64,000 nt of DNA, from contig OU744736.1 of the NCBI GenBank assembly GCA_916613615.1, forward strand, positions 9,497,724 through 9,561,723. The letters run 5' to 3'. Shown piece after piece: positions 36,646 through 48,434 of this stretch. Below the pieces are notes generated by a model. That model made no database searches. It was not told where the DNA came from and worked only from the letters and a program-made list of their open reading frames with translations. Positions within the stretch are counted from its first letter, which is position 1; the number at the start of each line of letters is the position of its first letter. Made by a program: the position numbers and the translations under genes. Origin of the DNA: Steromphala cineraria (Eukaryota; Mollusca; Gastropoda; Trochida; Trochidae).

Positions 36646-38264
36646 GTGGAGTCTGATATGTCAGGGGCAAAGGAAGTCAGATCAAACGAGGAGAGTAGTA
36701 ATGACATCCCTGAGACCTTCGGAAATGTGGAACTAAGAGATATAGCAGTTGAACAACACAAGGATCCAATATTACGGCCTATGATTGAGTACTTGCGCAA
36801 TGGGTATTCTACGTCGCACAGTAAGACAGACAGAATGTTGCGAAATAAATTTTTGAATATGTGTTAGATGATGATATCCTATTTCGGCTTTGGGGGCCAC
36901 AACCAACGGGTAATTGGTCAAATAGGTGTGTGAAACAACTAGTTATTCCCAAATCTTTAGTTAACAAGGTGTAAGCGGTGTACCATGATAGTTTAACGGC
37001 AGGTCATCAAGGTATTGATAGAACATTCCAACACGTTCGTACAAAAATGTATTGGACCACCATGTACAGCGATATCAAGAATTATGTTCAGACTTGCACT
37101 GAATGTCAATTAATGAAACGAGCATACAGAAGGAAACAGGCGCCATTGAAACCCTTACCGATAGAAGGTACCCTGTGGGACAGAGTACATATGGACACCA
37201 TAGGGCCCCTACCCGTTAGTAAAAGAGGTCATAAGCATGTTCTTATCATAACTTGAAGTTTCAGTCGATTTACCCTTGCCTTTACCTTGCAAAGTTTAGA
37301 GGCAGCAGAAATATCTAGAGTCTTTTATGATAGATATATTTGTATTTTCGGGGTTCCGAGAACAATATTGACTGACAATGGCAGCCCGTTTATAAGTAGG
37401 ATATTCGCACATTTGTGTAAAATATTGTCAATAGATTCTTTGCGCACAGCAAGTCATCATCAAGCTACAAATGGGGCTTCAGAACGATTTAATTATTTCT
37501 TGGAGGTCACCCTAAAGTATTATATAAGTAAACAGCAGGATGATTGGGATGACTATCTCTCTAGCGTCACGTTCGCGTATAATTCGACACCTCATTCACA
37601 AGGAACAGGTTTTAGTCTGTATTACTTAGTTTTCGGCAGAGAAGCGAATTTAGCTTTGGATGTAGAATTAGGCATAACAGAAGGGTTACCACAAACTATT
37701 CGACAGAGGGTGGAGCAAATTTCAGATTTAGTCAATGTCACACGCAAAGTGGCTAAACAGAATTTAGAGAAAGCACATGGACGAGCTAAACAGTATTATG
37801 ATAAAGGGTCCAAGGTGCCAAGTTACGGGGAGAAAGTGTGGGTAGACAAACGTGCGGTAGAAAAGGGTTTATCAAAGAAGCTGAGTGCAAGCTTCACAGG
37901 TCCATTTTACATTTGCGATTTGAAGGGTCATTGTACTTATCAACTAAGGAGAGTAGATGACAATGTGTTACTTAAAGTGCCGGTGCACGCTGACAGGTTG
38001 AAACCTTATATAGATCCTAGACTGCGTGAGCAGGATGAGTTAGTTGACCAGTTGGGTACTGTAAGCGAGGATACAGAAGTCGTGAAGGCTGACAATAGTG
38101 ACGTCAGGGAGACTAACACGGATACTTGGGTTAAAAAAGTGTTGTTCAATGATGAGGTAACGGGGTTACATGACACAGTGGATACGAAGGCACAAGATGA
38201 TACAGTTATAACAGATACAGGTGAGGATATTCAATTGGGACAGCCTCAAGTATATAAAGTATAG
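36646..38264 (+). pseudogene. int: Ty3 integrase
   Basis: Linker (ELRDIAVEQHKDPILRPMI) and a frame break near 36867. The zinc-binding HHCC domain (YHDSLTAGHQG ... CTECQLMKR, 36978-37120) is followed by the catalytic core with D in MDTIGPLP (about 37190), D in ILTDNGSPF (about 37365) and E in NGASERFN (about 37470). The C-terminal domain has GEKVWVDKRAV ... GPFYICDLKG, an SH3-like GPY/F-type module, then an acidic tail. An in-frame TGA at 37254 and an upstream frameshift make it non-functional as written. It would insert cDNA; the observed 4-bp duplication fits. Confidence 0.9.
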
Positions 38265-38845
38265 CGGATTATGGCACATAAGGTTGTCAATGGCGTGACA
38301 TTTTATAAGGTACACTGGGACAGGTATCCAGTTTCACAGGCCACATAGGAGCCAAGTAGGAATGTGTCCCGAGATTTAGTGCAAGGATATAAAATTGCAC
38401 AGACAGTACAGTCTAATGCGAAGAAACAGAAGAAAAAGAGGCGCAGATAGGGGATGTTATATAATGGAATATTATGTTATTTTTTTTAATTTTCGGTTTA
38501 GTTTGCAGAATAATGGTCTCTCGCGGTGTGGAGTGTGTATTGGCTACAAGGGGACCCACTTGTGAAAATACATGCTCTTAATACAGCTGTCGGGAGTAAA
38601 TTATTACTGATTTTTTTTCTTAAGTTTTATTGTGGAAAATGTCAAGTTAAGGACTAATCCAAGGGTACAGTAGTATATAGCGGGAGTTCTTCCAGAAAAA
38701 CTATGTGAATTAGCGTGTTGTGACTGTTAATTTAGAATTCCCCGAATGAATAGTGGGGGTGGCACGGCCTTAGAGGAAGGCAGGATTATGAGTATAAGTA
38801 ATATGATGTGACATAAGTGATGTCTTTCTAATTGCAGTTGTGACC

Positions 38846-40493
38846 ATGTTGTTGTTGTGGGTGATGACACACTGTGTGGCATACAGCATGCGAGCGACAG
38901 AAGAAGTGCACCAGGAGGGATCAGTGATGCGTACCCAGTTTGGTGTTCTATTTTTACACACGGCACAAATAGATATAGCGAGGATAAGTGGTTACACGTT
39001 TTCCGCTACCAGCTGCCTGAGTTCCAGAATGTCCGCGGTTTGAAGTTCACTAACTTTTACTGTAGACCAAAAGAAGAGGAGGCATGTCGTAACGAGCATA
39101 TTAATAAGTTAAATGTTACAGACTCGGTACAGACCTACTGTCCAAAGACAAATAATCATTGTCAATATTTAGGTTCCTTAGATAGAAAGATAAAAGTAGC
39201 GGAAGATGATTTATGGAGACATTGGGACAATATCAAAGAAAGTGTACACCAATTAATTCCGAAAGTAATTGATAAGCGTCAATTGGTAAATTCTAGATCA
39301 AAATGTGCGCCGTTAGATTTCATTTGGGACAGCTACGGTAGAGAATTATGTCAATCAATTAGGCCTTAAAACGAAGATTATAAGTAGAGAGCTCATGGCA
39401 CAGTCGAAATTGATGACGTCCTTTATGATGAAATCTAACAAGCGCATTTCATTGGCAATGGATGGTATTCAAAGAAACCATGCATATATTCAAGAAGTTG
39501 CAACTTCTCTACAGGATTTAGAGAAAAGTTTGTTTTTAAGTTTAACAGGCTTGATGGAGAGGTTGTCCTTGCATTCAGTTATACGTCAAGAAATTGATGA
39601 ATTTTAATGGGAATTCAGGAACTGATTCATGGAAGATTGAGTCCTATTCTAATTCCATATGCTGAATTTGCACTCACTTTAAAACACATAGAAAGACAGA
39701 TGCAAACAAAGTATCCATTGTTTCACGTGAGTCACACAGATGTTCGATTTTATTATACGGAGAAAACTGTTTTCTTTTCGAGAAATGATAACGAATTATT
39801 GATTACCTTAGTGGTACCGATTCAATCATATCCAGAACTATTTGACGTTTATCGCATTCAAAGCTTTGGCCTTCCTATCAATGAGACGAGTACTCATACA
39901 ACTGAAATATCAAAATTACCTCAATATTTAGCAGTTTCAAAAAGACGTGACCAATTCATGGAATTTTCAGCTCTATATTTTCAGATGTGCTTTGGGGACA
40001 AAGAAAAACATTGTCCTATCTTTAAGGCACCAATGTTTAGTCCTTGAAAATCCTGTAGTATGGCATTATTTAGAAATGATGTTGTATGGTTCGGAGAGAG
40101 TGTGTTATGACATTCAACACGAATAATCTCCAGTCATACGCCATGAAAATGTCTCCAGGTGTAGTGTTAATGAGTGGGATTGATACGATCATTTTGACCT
40201 GTAACGGTCGTATCGTCAAACAAAAAGTGTGTACATTTCGTTTGTTCAAAATTCCATGTGGTTGTGCAGTACGTATGGGTAATGTGGCGTTTGGTCAGAT
40301 TATTCATAACTGTGTAAAGTCTTCTTCCGAATGCGGCAGTATTAGCGTGGTGGTATCGACGGTCGAGACGTTGTCGTGGTTATTGTACGGATTTATATTT
40401 ACATGTATCATATACTTGGTTATAAATACAGAGATTTTGAATGCACGATACACCCTCTGTCAAGCACCCTGTATCAGCCCGAAGGGCAGATAA
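38846..40493 (+). pseudogene. env: Envelope-like glycoprotein gene of the Ty3 element, broken
   Basis: A third gene follows integrase in the position of env. It starts with a hydrophobic signal-peptide-like segment (MLLLWVMTHCVAYS, 38846-38890) and shifts frame near 38950. A Cys-containing ectodomain segment follows (38960-39366), then a helical segment (39395-39605). The next segment (39607-40047) has the pattern LIHGRLSPILIPYAEF ... LITLVVPIQSYPELFDVYRI ... SKLPQYLAVSKRRDQF, as I recall from env-like proteins of animal LTR elements. A Cys-rich segment (PCGCAVRMG, about 40255) precedes a hydrophobic stretch WLLYGFIFTCIIYLVI (about 40375-40425), a candidate membrane anchor. At least four frame breaks make it non-functional. 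Family assignment is from pattern memory and is not proven. Confidence 0.65.
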
Positions 40494-40546
40494 CCTGTAT
40501 CAGCCCGTCGTCAAGGGCAAAAACCTGTATCAGCTCGTCGTCAAGG
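40469..40546 (+). repeat. Three imperfect 25-30-bp tandem units
   Basis: CCTGTATCAGCYCG starts at 40469, 40494 and 40524, each followed by a TCGTCAAGG-like or GAAGGGC tail. TATCAGCCC recurs in the nearby inverted repeat at 40900-41037, so both probably come from one small element family. Confidence 0.8.
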
Positions 40547-40899
40547 TACTTGAACGTGGAACCCTAGGCAACGAACGCAAAAAATAGATCGAAGTCGCGA
40601 GGAATTTAGAGTTGTCTCCCTTTGTACAGCTGACGTAAGAACGTGGCCGACATCGCGAAAACGCTGCACTCACTTGCGGATAGGATTTGTCAGTTTGATT
40701 ATTACTTTGATACCTCGCTTTCCAGTTTGGAAATTCAACCAGAGATTAAATGGACTCAAAGGCGTAGGCTTTGGAGCTGAATGTTTATCGGTAGTTATCC
40801 AAACGAATAAAATCAGCCACATGTTTATGTTATTGAATTAAATTTAAAAAATGTTACAATTACTTTTTGTAGTTTGTTTGGTAAGTATATATGATAAAA

Positions 40900-41037
40900 A
40901 TAGTATGATATGGGTATTTTCATATCACATTCGGTATCAGCCCTCAACCAATATCAGCCCTCGAGCTGAAGCTCTCGGGCTGATATTGGGGTCTCGGGCT
41001 GATACCGAATGTGATATGAAAATACCCATATAATACT
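40900..41037. mobile_element. Long inverted repeat (fold-back MITE)
   Basis: Arms of about 65 bp, containing ATATCACATTCGGTATCAGC and its complement, meet at a short loop around 40967-40972. The outer ends extend to a TAGTAT motif and its complement. Only a few mismatches are present. It lies inside the Ty3 element after env and is not part of the LTR-retrotransposon plan, so it is an insertion. Confidence 0.8.
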
Positions 41038-41055
41038 ATCTATGTATCTTCTCCC

Positions 41056-41316
41056 TTGTCGTGCGAGGATATTTTTGTGACGGCACTTACGGTATGTCCG
41101 GGTGATATTAAGTTGACTGCAGGGTCAAGGGTACATAACTTGTCATTGACAAGAAGTCATTTTCACTTTATTTTTTCTTATGACTGTATTAACTTAACCG
41201 AGACTGCGGCAGGTCGCTCCTTGACAATTCCGCAGGAATTGATGGTCTCATGGTTCGCTGTTCCGAGGATAAAACGTTTAATTCGTTTGTTAGCGAATGC
41301 CTTTTTTAGTTTTTAA
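41056..41316 (+). other. Open stretch after env, possible env C-terminal remnant
   Basis: An 86-codon frame with HNLSLTRSHFHFIF and a later IPQELMVSW segment. It may be the displaced tail of env, cut off by the tandem units and the fold-back insertion between 40469 and 41037. There is no firm domain match; I give it mainly because it is open and positioned where the env end would be expected. Confidence 0.25.
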
Positions 41317-43781
41317 ACATAATGGAGTTGCATATCCAATATATTTAGAATCTTAAAAATATTCGTGTCGTGCTTCGTCTCGTAGTCTATAATAAGACGT
41401 GGTTAATGTTGTGGAGTATATATCTCACTGTCGTGTTATAAGACGTGGTGTTTCATGCTTGTACCATTAAATTTCTGTTCAGTCCTCATTCGATATACGA
41501 GTTAACCGGGTACCCTGTGTGGTGTCGGGGAGGGTTAAATTATACCCTGGGATAGAATAACACTTCGGTTTATTGGCGGCACAGAAAAGCTGACGTCAAT
41601 ATGCCTGTCGTACAAGGCGACTAAATATTTGGTGTTTCTCAAGACAAAAATATAAAATAAAATAAAATAAGATAAAAATGTATACAATTTTTCATGGGAA
41701 TAATTTTAGGCCTGGGTTAGAAGGTCTTAATGTGTGTCTTTGATCTTGTTTGTTCTAATATTTGTTTCGTCGTGGCCGACAAGTGGTGGATTGGATTCTT
41801 CATTCCATTTCGATATGAAATTCAGTTGCTTTAATGCAGTTTTTTTTTTCTTTTTGGCGGTATTCTTACCCCGTGTGGGTTCCGGGGGTGGCTGTACGGT
41901 ATAGCGTCCTGCAGTCTGGTTAGAATAGTCCCACAGCGAATTGACGGCCTCAGATAAGAATAACGTCAATTAGCTTGTCGTATGAGGCGGCTATTTTTCT
42001 TTTGGTTTCTTTCGTATAAGGTGATCATCTACATGTATGTTGGTGTCACAAATTGTCTTTCAAATGTACATAAATTACCAAATGGGTTTCGTAGGTTGAT
42101 TGGGATTTTTTTAAAGTGAGCGATTGTCACCTTTTATACTTTGTAATGATTGTACGTCATGCTTGTTCATGCTTGTCTTTTTATGGTTCTAAGTTCTGCA
42201 TAAGAAGCAGATTGAGATTCGGAGGAACATTTACACTGTATTCATGGTCTTATTGTTTAATGGGTGTCGTTGTATCTTATATTGGAACCCAAAAAAATGT
42301 ATAACTATTGTAGTAGGTTTATATGTACGATGCAAACACAAAAGTCTTATTATCACATATTCTTGTCTATGAACTTGACGGGACAAGTTTCCAAGCTTGT
42401 CCGGTGAAGTTCATCGTAGGTCGTACAGAAAAAAAAAGAGAGACATATTTTAAAATAATTACGAATAATTAAATAAATAATGACATAGTGAAAATACAAA
42501 AGTTCACACTTTACATTGCCAAGGGAGCATACAGTTTATGTCTGGCTCGCTATGTCCTTCATGACCTTGAAGTCTGGTCCAGTTGTCCTAGTGTTTTGTC
42601 TCGTGTCTCTTTTTTTTCTCTTTAACCTGTGCGGTATTGTTTCCTTTGGATATTCTCGCATCAGATGATTATTTTGTGTGTGTCTGTGGTAAATCATGAT
42701 TAATATCATGAAAGTGCATAGTGCTGAGGATAATCATTTTCTAAGGACCTTTTACTCATGGAGCATTCATTCTTATTCTTCTCAGCGTAATACGTGCTTA
42801 GGCACGAAATTAGGGCATTTCTTTTTATAGAGCACATCACACCGTCCGAGAAGTACTTAGTCTCGGTTATGTATTGTTACATGTGGATGTTATTAATGTG
42901 TTATATAGTTGATGTTGGTCTGACATACTTCCTCAAGTGTTTTAGTTGCTTTGGGCTGAGGATGTCCCGGCCGGCGGTCCAGTGTCTTATGATTGGCTAT
43001 CCTGGCAATAATGGTTGCACGGTGGACATTTTCCATGACTACACATATGCGGTACTTTGTTTTCGTCGTTTGGGGCGGACAGAAGTGTCCACCTTGAATC
43101 GTCGTGCCGACAGAGTGTCAGCCTAGTATAAAGTGCAAAGGTACGTCAGGAGACGTTTGTGTCGTGAACTTGAACTGAGATGTGCAACCAAGAGTTTGAC
43201 TTTTGTGACAGCAGATGTTGACATTATAATGAAGTGACTTTGAACTTATTAATGCCAGTGGGATAGTGTGCGATGTGTCCCCGTATACAGACTGTAAGAA
43301 CGAGAGGTCGACTTTCCGCATGAGGCAGTGCTTTGCGCACCTGGACGGAACCGGACGGCACTTCGAACTTTAAACAATTGTGTACTCAGTGCCGAAGAGA
43401 GCAGCTTACACGTGATTCAATTATGAACTTTAACGTGATTCAATTATGAACTTTAACGTGATTCAATTATGAACTTTAACGTGATTCAATTATGAACTCT
43501 AACGGTGTTGTGTCGATATGGACTTATTACATTGTTGTTGTTATTGGGGTTTTTTTCAGGGTAAGAGTTTGATGTGTTTGCATTGTCAAGCAATATCGGG
43601 TAGCTGTATAACTATTCCGAAACAGAAAAAGGTTATAGACATGTATAACCTTGACTCTTGAGTTAAGTTGGTTAAGGTGGACATTGATCTACTTTCAGGT
43701 AACCCTGTACTGCTTTGGATTAGTTTGTTCTAATATATACCTAGCTCCATCCTATAGTTCGTCGAGGTCGACTCAGATTTT
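41317..43781 (+). other. Long 3' non-coding region of the Ty3 element
   Basis: About 2.5 kb without recognisable genes. A GACGTCAATATGCCTGTCGT-type segment near 41595 has a diverged second copy near 41963 (GTCGTATGAGGCGGCTA), probably SINE-like debris. A hairpin GAACTTGACGGGACAAG with its near complement lies at 42376-42417. The open frame at 42794-43126 has no family resemblance. Confidence 0.55.
43411..43502 (+). repeat. 23-bp tandem repeat, four copies
   Basis: Unit CGTGATTCAATTATGAACTT plus three bases, near identical four times, about 300 bp upstream of the polypurine tract. Confidence 0.9.
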
Positions 43782-43792
43782 AAGGGGGGAGG
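43782..43792 (+). promoter_or_regulatory. Polypurine tract
   Basis: AAGGGGGGAGG directly abuts the TGTT start of the 3' LTR. This is the expected plus-strand DNA primer and it fixes the LTR start. Confidence 0.85.
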
Positions 43793-44589
43793 TGTTATGT
43801 GGAGATAGAAAGGAGACAATGTATATATATGTTTTGTAGAGTTATGAATGTTACGAGAATTTAGATAATGGGTTATACAAGGAAAGTGGACATAGAAATA
43901 AAATGGCAAAGTACATTTGCAGTTATTACACAAAGACTGGCGGATATAATTAATGGCCTGTCAGTCGAACAAGGAGTTTAGGGACAGATTTAAGGTGGAG
44001 TACAACTTGGTATATTTTGCGTAATGATTTACTTTAGTATGGCACGTAATATTAGGAAGCTAAGTAGATTGCCGGATCGACAAGAGTCATGTAGATGGTC
44101 AGAAGCAATAAATAATAATTAAAATATAGCATAAAGGCAAAAGGGCGAAAAAGTATTGATTAGTAGGGAACTTAGAAATATGTAAATGTGACCTATGAAC
44201 TGTGCAGGGATTGGTAGGTCAGAGTACGGCCTGTTAGAATGATTGACGGGACAAGTGTTTTAAGTTAGGAAGATTGAGAGGGGAGAAGGGTCGGGGGTTG
44301 CGGAGAGACCAGAGGCCGGGAAAGGAAGCAGAGGCCGTTAGCCTGGGGACCCGACTCAAGATGCAGGACATAGGACGGGAGAATATGTTAGGTTAAGGAT
44401 AGGGTTAGGTTAGGTTAAGGATAGGGTTAGGAGAGTGATTACTAAGATCATGAGATTGATGTATCAGTGATGTTGTTAAATAAAAATGTAAAATGTTATT
44501 TAGCGTAATTGTTGATAGAAACAGAGTAACCTTTGTGCAGTAAGCGAATTCCCCTGGGCCAATGGGCCCTAGTACACTCGAAATAAACA
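43793..44589 (+). repeat. 3' LTR
   Basis: 797 bp, TGTT...AAACA, followed by GTAT at 44590-44593. AATAAA at 44582-44587 may be a polyadenylation signal. It carries about 60 bp (44182-44245) missing from the 5' LTR and a GGGTTAGG-type run at 44386-44432. Confidence 0.9.
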
Positions 44590-44593
44590 GTAT

Positions 44594-45683
44594 TTACACC
44601 CTCAAAATATTGTTTTTTAATTTTTTTAGATCCTAGCAGAGAGCTAAATGTCCTGTGCTGTAAGATTGGTGACGTTTTGCAGCAACGATTTGTGCTTTTT
44701 TTCCTTGCTTTTTTAAACATATTTTACATCGACTTAACTAGTCAATCATTGCTCTTACACCAAAACGTTGTAATATTGTAAGAGTATGTGGCTTAAATAT
44801 CCTCAGACTTACACTTACCTAAAATAAGCACTTCAGAAACACACCGATCATTACCAACAGGTATCAGTAAAGTATTTTAAGTTAATTCAAGCCAAAGTAT
44901 TGAGTTTTTCTGAGCGATTACGTTGAAAGCAGAGAACGCTAACACATAATCAGAATCTAAATTAAACAGTTTGTTTGTGTTACATATTTTCCCTACTTCA
45001 TGTCTATTCTTGTGGGTACTGAAGTCGGTTCAAATGGACTCCGTTTATTTCATATACATAAAGCTAACATAGTAAAAAACATCCTGCTTGATCAAGTGCT
45101 TGAGTATAAATCTGGCAATCAAAGTGATGGAGATATAATGCCTGAGATGTACTGTTATTAATTCAGTTTCTTGTTCATTGTAAGCCAATAATCTTGTTTT
45201 GAGTTTTGCACAAAGAACTTCGATGACTCAAAATTTTAGAAGACTTGAATCAGATTCTTTGTTGAGTTTTTATCAAATACTGTAAAGACATCTTTCCTTA
45301 ATGATGCCAAACAATAAATGCAACATGCCGTAAAAATTATTATGGATGTATTTTCCCAGACATTGTATCAGTTGTTGGTATTCCTTGGATTAAGTGTATG
45401 GTACTATCCTTTCTGTTCTTCTAATACTGATTCACGAAAAGTTGGGAATGAAACATTTAAGGATTCCTTTATTTCACCTAACTTAACAATATTTGATAAC
45501 ATAAATAAAACAGATTAAAGAATAATTTCTCTTTCTGAAAGGTTATGTACTCATCAAAGACATCCAAGAGGTTGATTGTGAGTTGTCTAGTGTATGTCAT
45601 TACAATGAACCGTTTTATATCTTGGCTTAATTGTCATTAATGTCAATGTTAATGTTAATGTTAAAGACTACAATAACATAACA
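44594..45683. other. Non-coding stretch
   Basis: No gene recognised. ATGTTAATGTTAATGTTAA-type short repeats lie at about 45640-45663. Confidence 0.5.
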
Positions 45684-45685
45684 TA

Positions 45686-47358
45686 AACTGAACGCCAAAA
45701 GAAATGTTACACTTCTTTGAATTTGTATATCATATAAAGTTACGTGTTCAGAGGAATTTGCTTTGTTGTGTTGTAACACTCCAATAGTGTTTTGTGCTAA
45801 AATAGCAGCACCTGTAACTTTAGTGGTAAATAAGTTATCTCTAGATCTTCATGGGTGGGGTCAATTGTGCTATTTCCGATCATGCACAAAAACAACAAAA
45901 TCAAAGAATAATCACATTTTTGACAAATTGTATGTGATCACTATCAGGTATGTCCGCTGTTGGCATTCAAACATGCCTGAACTCTTTGTCTCATAAAAAA
46001 CATCAGACTTCTGATGAAAGCAGGTGGTATCTGCCTCCATTCGGCCATCAATGCAGCAAAACGTTGTTGACGTGTGTGTGGTTGGTGTCGACATTGACGG
46101 ATCCTTCGAAGGATGTAATCCCAGAGGTGCTCGATGGGATTCATATCGGGTAATCTGGCAGGCCAAGGCAAAACGTGGACGTTGTTGACGTTGAGGTACA
46201 GTAAGGTCATTCTGGCTATATGTGGACGAACATTGTCCTGTTGAAAAGGGTGTTTGGATGGCGTTGTAAGAATGGGATGGCCTCTGGCTGTAGAACCCTG
46301 TCAATTTACCTCTGCGCCGTCATATTGCCGTCAATGACAATGAGGTCGGTTGTTGTGTTGCAGCGTATCCCCCCCCCAGACCATGACGATGCCTCCACAG
46401 GAAGGGATAACTTCCTGTAAACAGCAGAGTGCCTCCCTCTCACCCCGGCGACGGTAGACCCTCCTTCGCCCGTCTACTGCGTGCATCTGGAACCAACTTT
46501 CGTCGGAAAATAACACTCTCTACCAGTTTTGGTTCAGCCATCGTCAAACATTTCTGGCCCAAGCAACCCCATTTTGTCGATGTCGGTGCGTCAACACCAT
46601 TGCTCGCATCGGCTGGTATGACCTCAGTCCATTTTGTTGGAGTCTTCTTCTCACCGTCTGGGGACTGATTCGACCCAGTCTGCAGCATTCCAATCGCTCT
46701 TTCCCGCCCTCCAGTTTTTCATCTCGGCATTGTAATCGAATAATAGTGTGAAATAATGAATACCGGGGCCTTTTATACCCGTTATTAACTGATTTCAATT
46801 GCATTTTATGCGTGGTAAAAATTCTATGGCTACGTTTTGGTGACATGATCCTTCTGATGAAAACCAAAATAATTAAGAAGTTCACTATTTAGAAAGATTT
46901 CGAAACAAAGCTAGTCCCCAAACATGTGCCATAGCTTCCTAAAACAGTTGAAGCACATTTTTAACAAAAACGTTTTTTTAGAATCTTATGGTGTTTAGAA
47001 AAGAAAAATAACAAATCTCAATATTCCGTCATTTTCAGACAAAATAACGAATAAATGTTTCCAAAAACATAACTTATTACATTTATTATGAATGTGAATT
47101 CATTATCAAAGAAAATAAAGTCAGTCTGGTTAAGTTTTAAAATGTTCACTTCAATTATTGCATGATCGGATAAAGAACAATTTACCCCACCCATGAAGAA
47201 CTGGCTATAACTTATTTACCATTAAAGTAACAGGTTTGCTATTTTAGCACAAAACACTAATGGAGTGTTACAACACAACAAAGCAAATTCCTCTGAACAC
47301 GTCACTTTATATGATATTCAAATTCAAAGAGGTGTAAAAAAAATGTTGGCGTTCAGTT
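45686..47358. mobile_element. Tc1-family transposon with long inverted repeats
   Basis: TA duplications at 45684-45685 and 47359-47360 flank inverted repeats of about 200 bp (45686-45893 and 47160-47358). The ends begin AACTGAACGCCAAAAG. At 1.67 kb it is the usual Tc1 length. The transposase is on the minus strand and broken, and the two arms are clearly diverged, so the copy is inactive. Confidence 0.9.
45944..46700 (-). pseudogene. Tc1 transposase (DD34E), frameshifted
   Basis: Minus-strand fragments in several frames appear in the right order. First, SPQTVRRRLQQNGLRS ... AWARNV (46540-46655) is the second DNA-binding helix region. Next, LFSDESWFQMHAVDGRRRVY and MVWGG (46330-46516) hold the first catalytic Asp. 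Then QQDNVRPHIA (about 46215-46245) holds the second Asp, and LPDMNPIEHLWDYI (about 46110-46150) holds the Glu. Exactly 34 residues separate the second Asp from Glu, the DD34E spacing of Tc1. The N-terminal helix-turn-helix is lost or unrecognisable and at least two frameshifts interrupt the gene. Confidence 0.85.
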
Positions 47359-47360
47359 TA

Positions 47361-48434
47361 TATTTGACCTGTGGTCAAAACCATCAATAATCATTTTATA
47401 CCAACAACATTCATTTCATTGGATGACAGTATTGTTATTGTCTGGTTAATGATGTATATCATTTTCGCGATATGAATAAATGCATTATAAAATCACACAG
47501 GTTAAAGAAGGTCATCACAACTACTTAAATTAGAACCCTATCATGTTCAAAAATCTAAATGATCTTTCCAATTCTCTTATGAGGTCTTACTGTTTTAGAA
47601 CGCCGATGATATTGTATCTTTCAGTAACTATAACATGCATGTTTAAAGTTAATGGCATATTAGAAAATTCTACATTGAAATGTCTGGTTCAGGTAAAATG
47701 AGACCAAACATATGTTGGTATCGTCTTAAATGTACGCTGTGTGGATTGCGACAAATCGTCTGGATGAAATAAGGCATCTTGCTCAAGAAATCTATTTATC
47801 ATCACCTTACTACTCAGAACAACTTACTCCACTATTTTGACAACTAATTGACCTGAATTTACTCTGATCGGTTTAAGAGTAAATTGTTTGTTCAATGTCT
47901 GTACACTAACTTTGTTTATCAGTCCAAGTACATACAGATACAGAAGAAGTGAAATGCATTGTGTCTGAGATGTTTCTGTTAAATAGTCATGTTTGTGAGA
48001 TGTCTGGAACTTTAAATTGAGCTAATACACCATTCAATCTACATACTGTCTATTTTTATAAGAGCATTTAATGGAAATGACACACATATTTAAACAAAAA
48101 GGCCAAGAAAATACTCATCCTTCAAGGTTTATTTGCTGACAACGTTCGTTTAAAGTATTTTGGTATTTTATAATAATTGAATTGTCTTAAGACAAAAGAA
48201 GATAATATTCTTCATCCTACCTAATGTAATGATTATTATTATGTTAAGTCAGTAAATGGCATATTGCAGTAAATTGTCTCTCCTTTGTTCATTTTTTTAC
48301 AATGTAAATTATGCAATTTGTACCTATTGGTCATGTAGAAACGGATAGAACCAGTCACTACATAATCCCTATTGGAACAATTATTTAAAAACAGAAGATA
48401 TATATTTTTTTCTAATTAACAGCATTGATTAGGC
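47361..48434. other. Non-coding stretch
   Basis: No gene or structure recognised. Confidence 0.5.

Larger units (their letters stand above)
31012..44589 (+). mobile_element. Ty3/gypsy-class LTR retrotransposon with envelope-like gene
   Basis: A complete 13.6-kb provirus: 5' LTR 31012-31755, gag, protease, RT/RNase H, integrase, env-like gene, polypurine tract 43782-43792, 3' LTR 43793-44589. Both LTRs begin TGTT and end near ACA. The target duplication GTAT is at 31008-31011 and 44590-44593. RNase H before integrase places it in the Ty3/gypsy class. Frameshifts and stops occur in gag, pol and env, and a LINE is inserted near 32259. The LTRs differ by substitutions and an indel of about 60 bp, so it is old and defective. 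An env-like third gene makes it formally retrovirus-like, as in errantiviruses. Confidence 0.9.
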
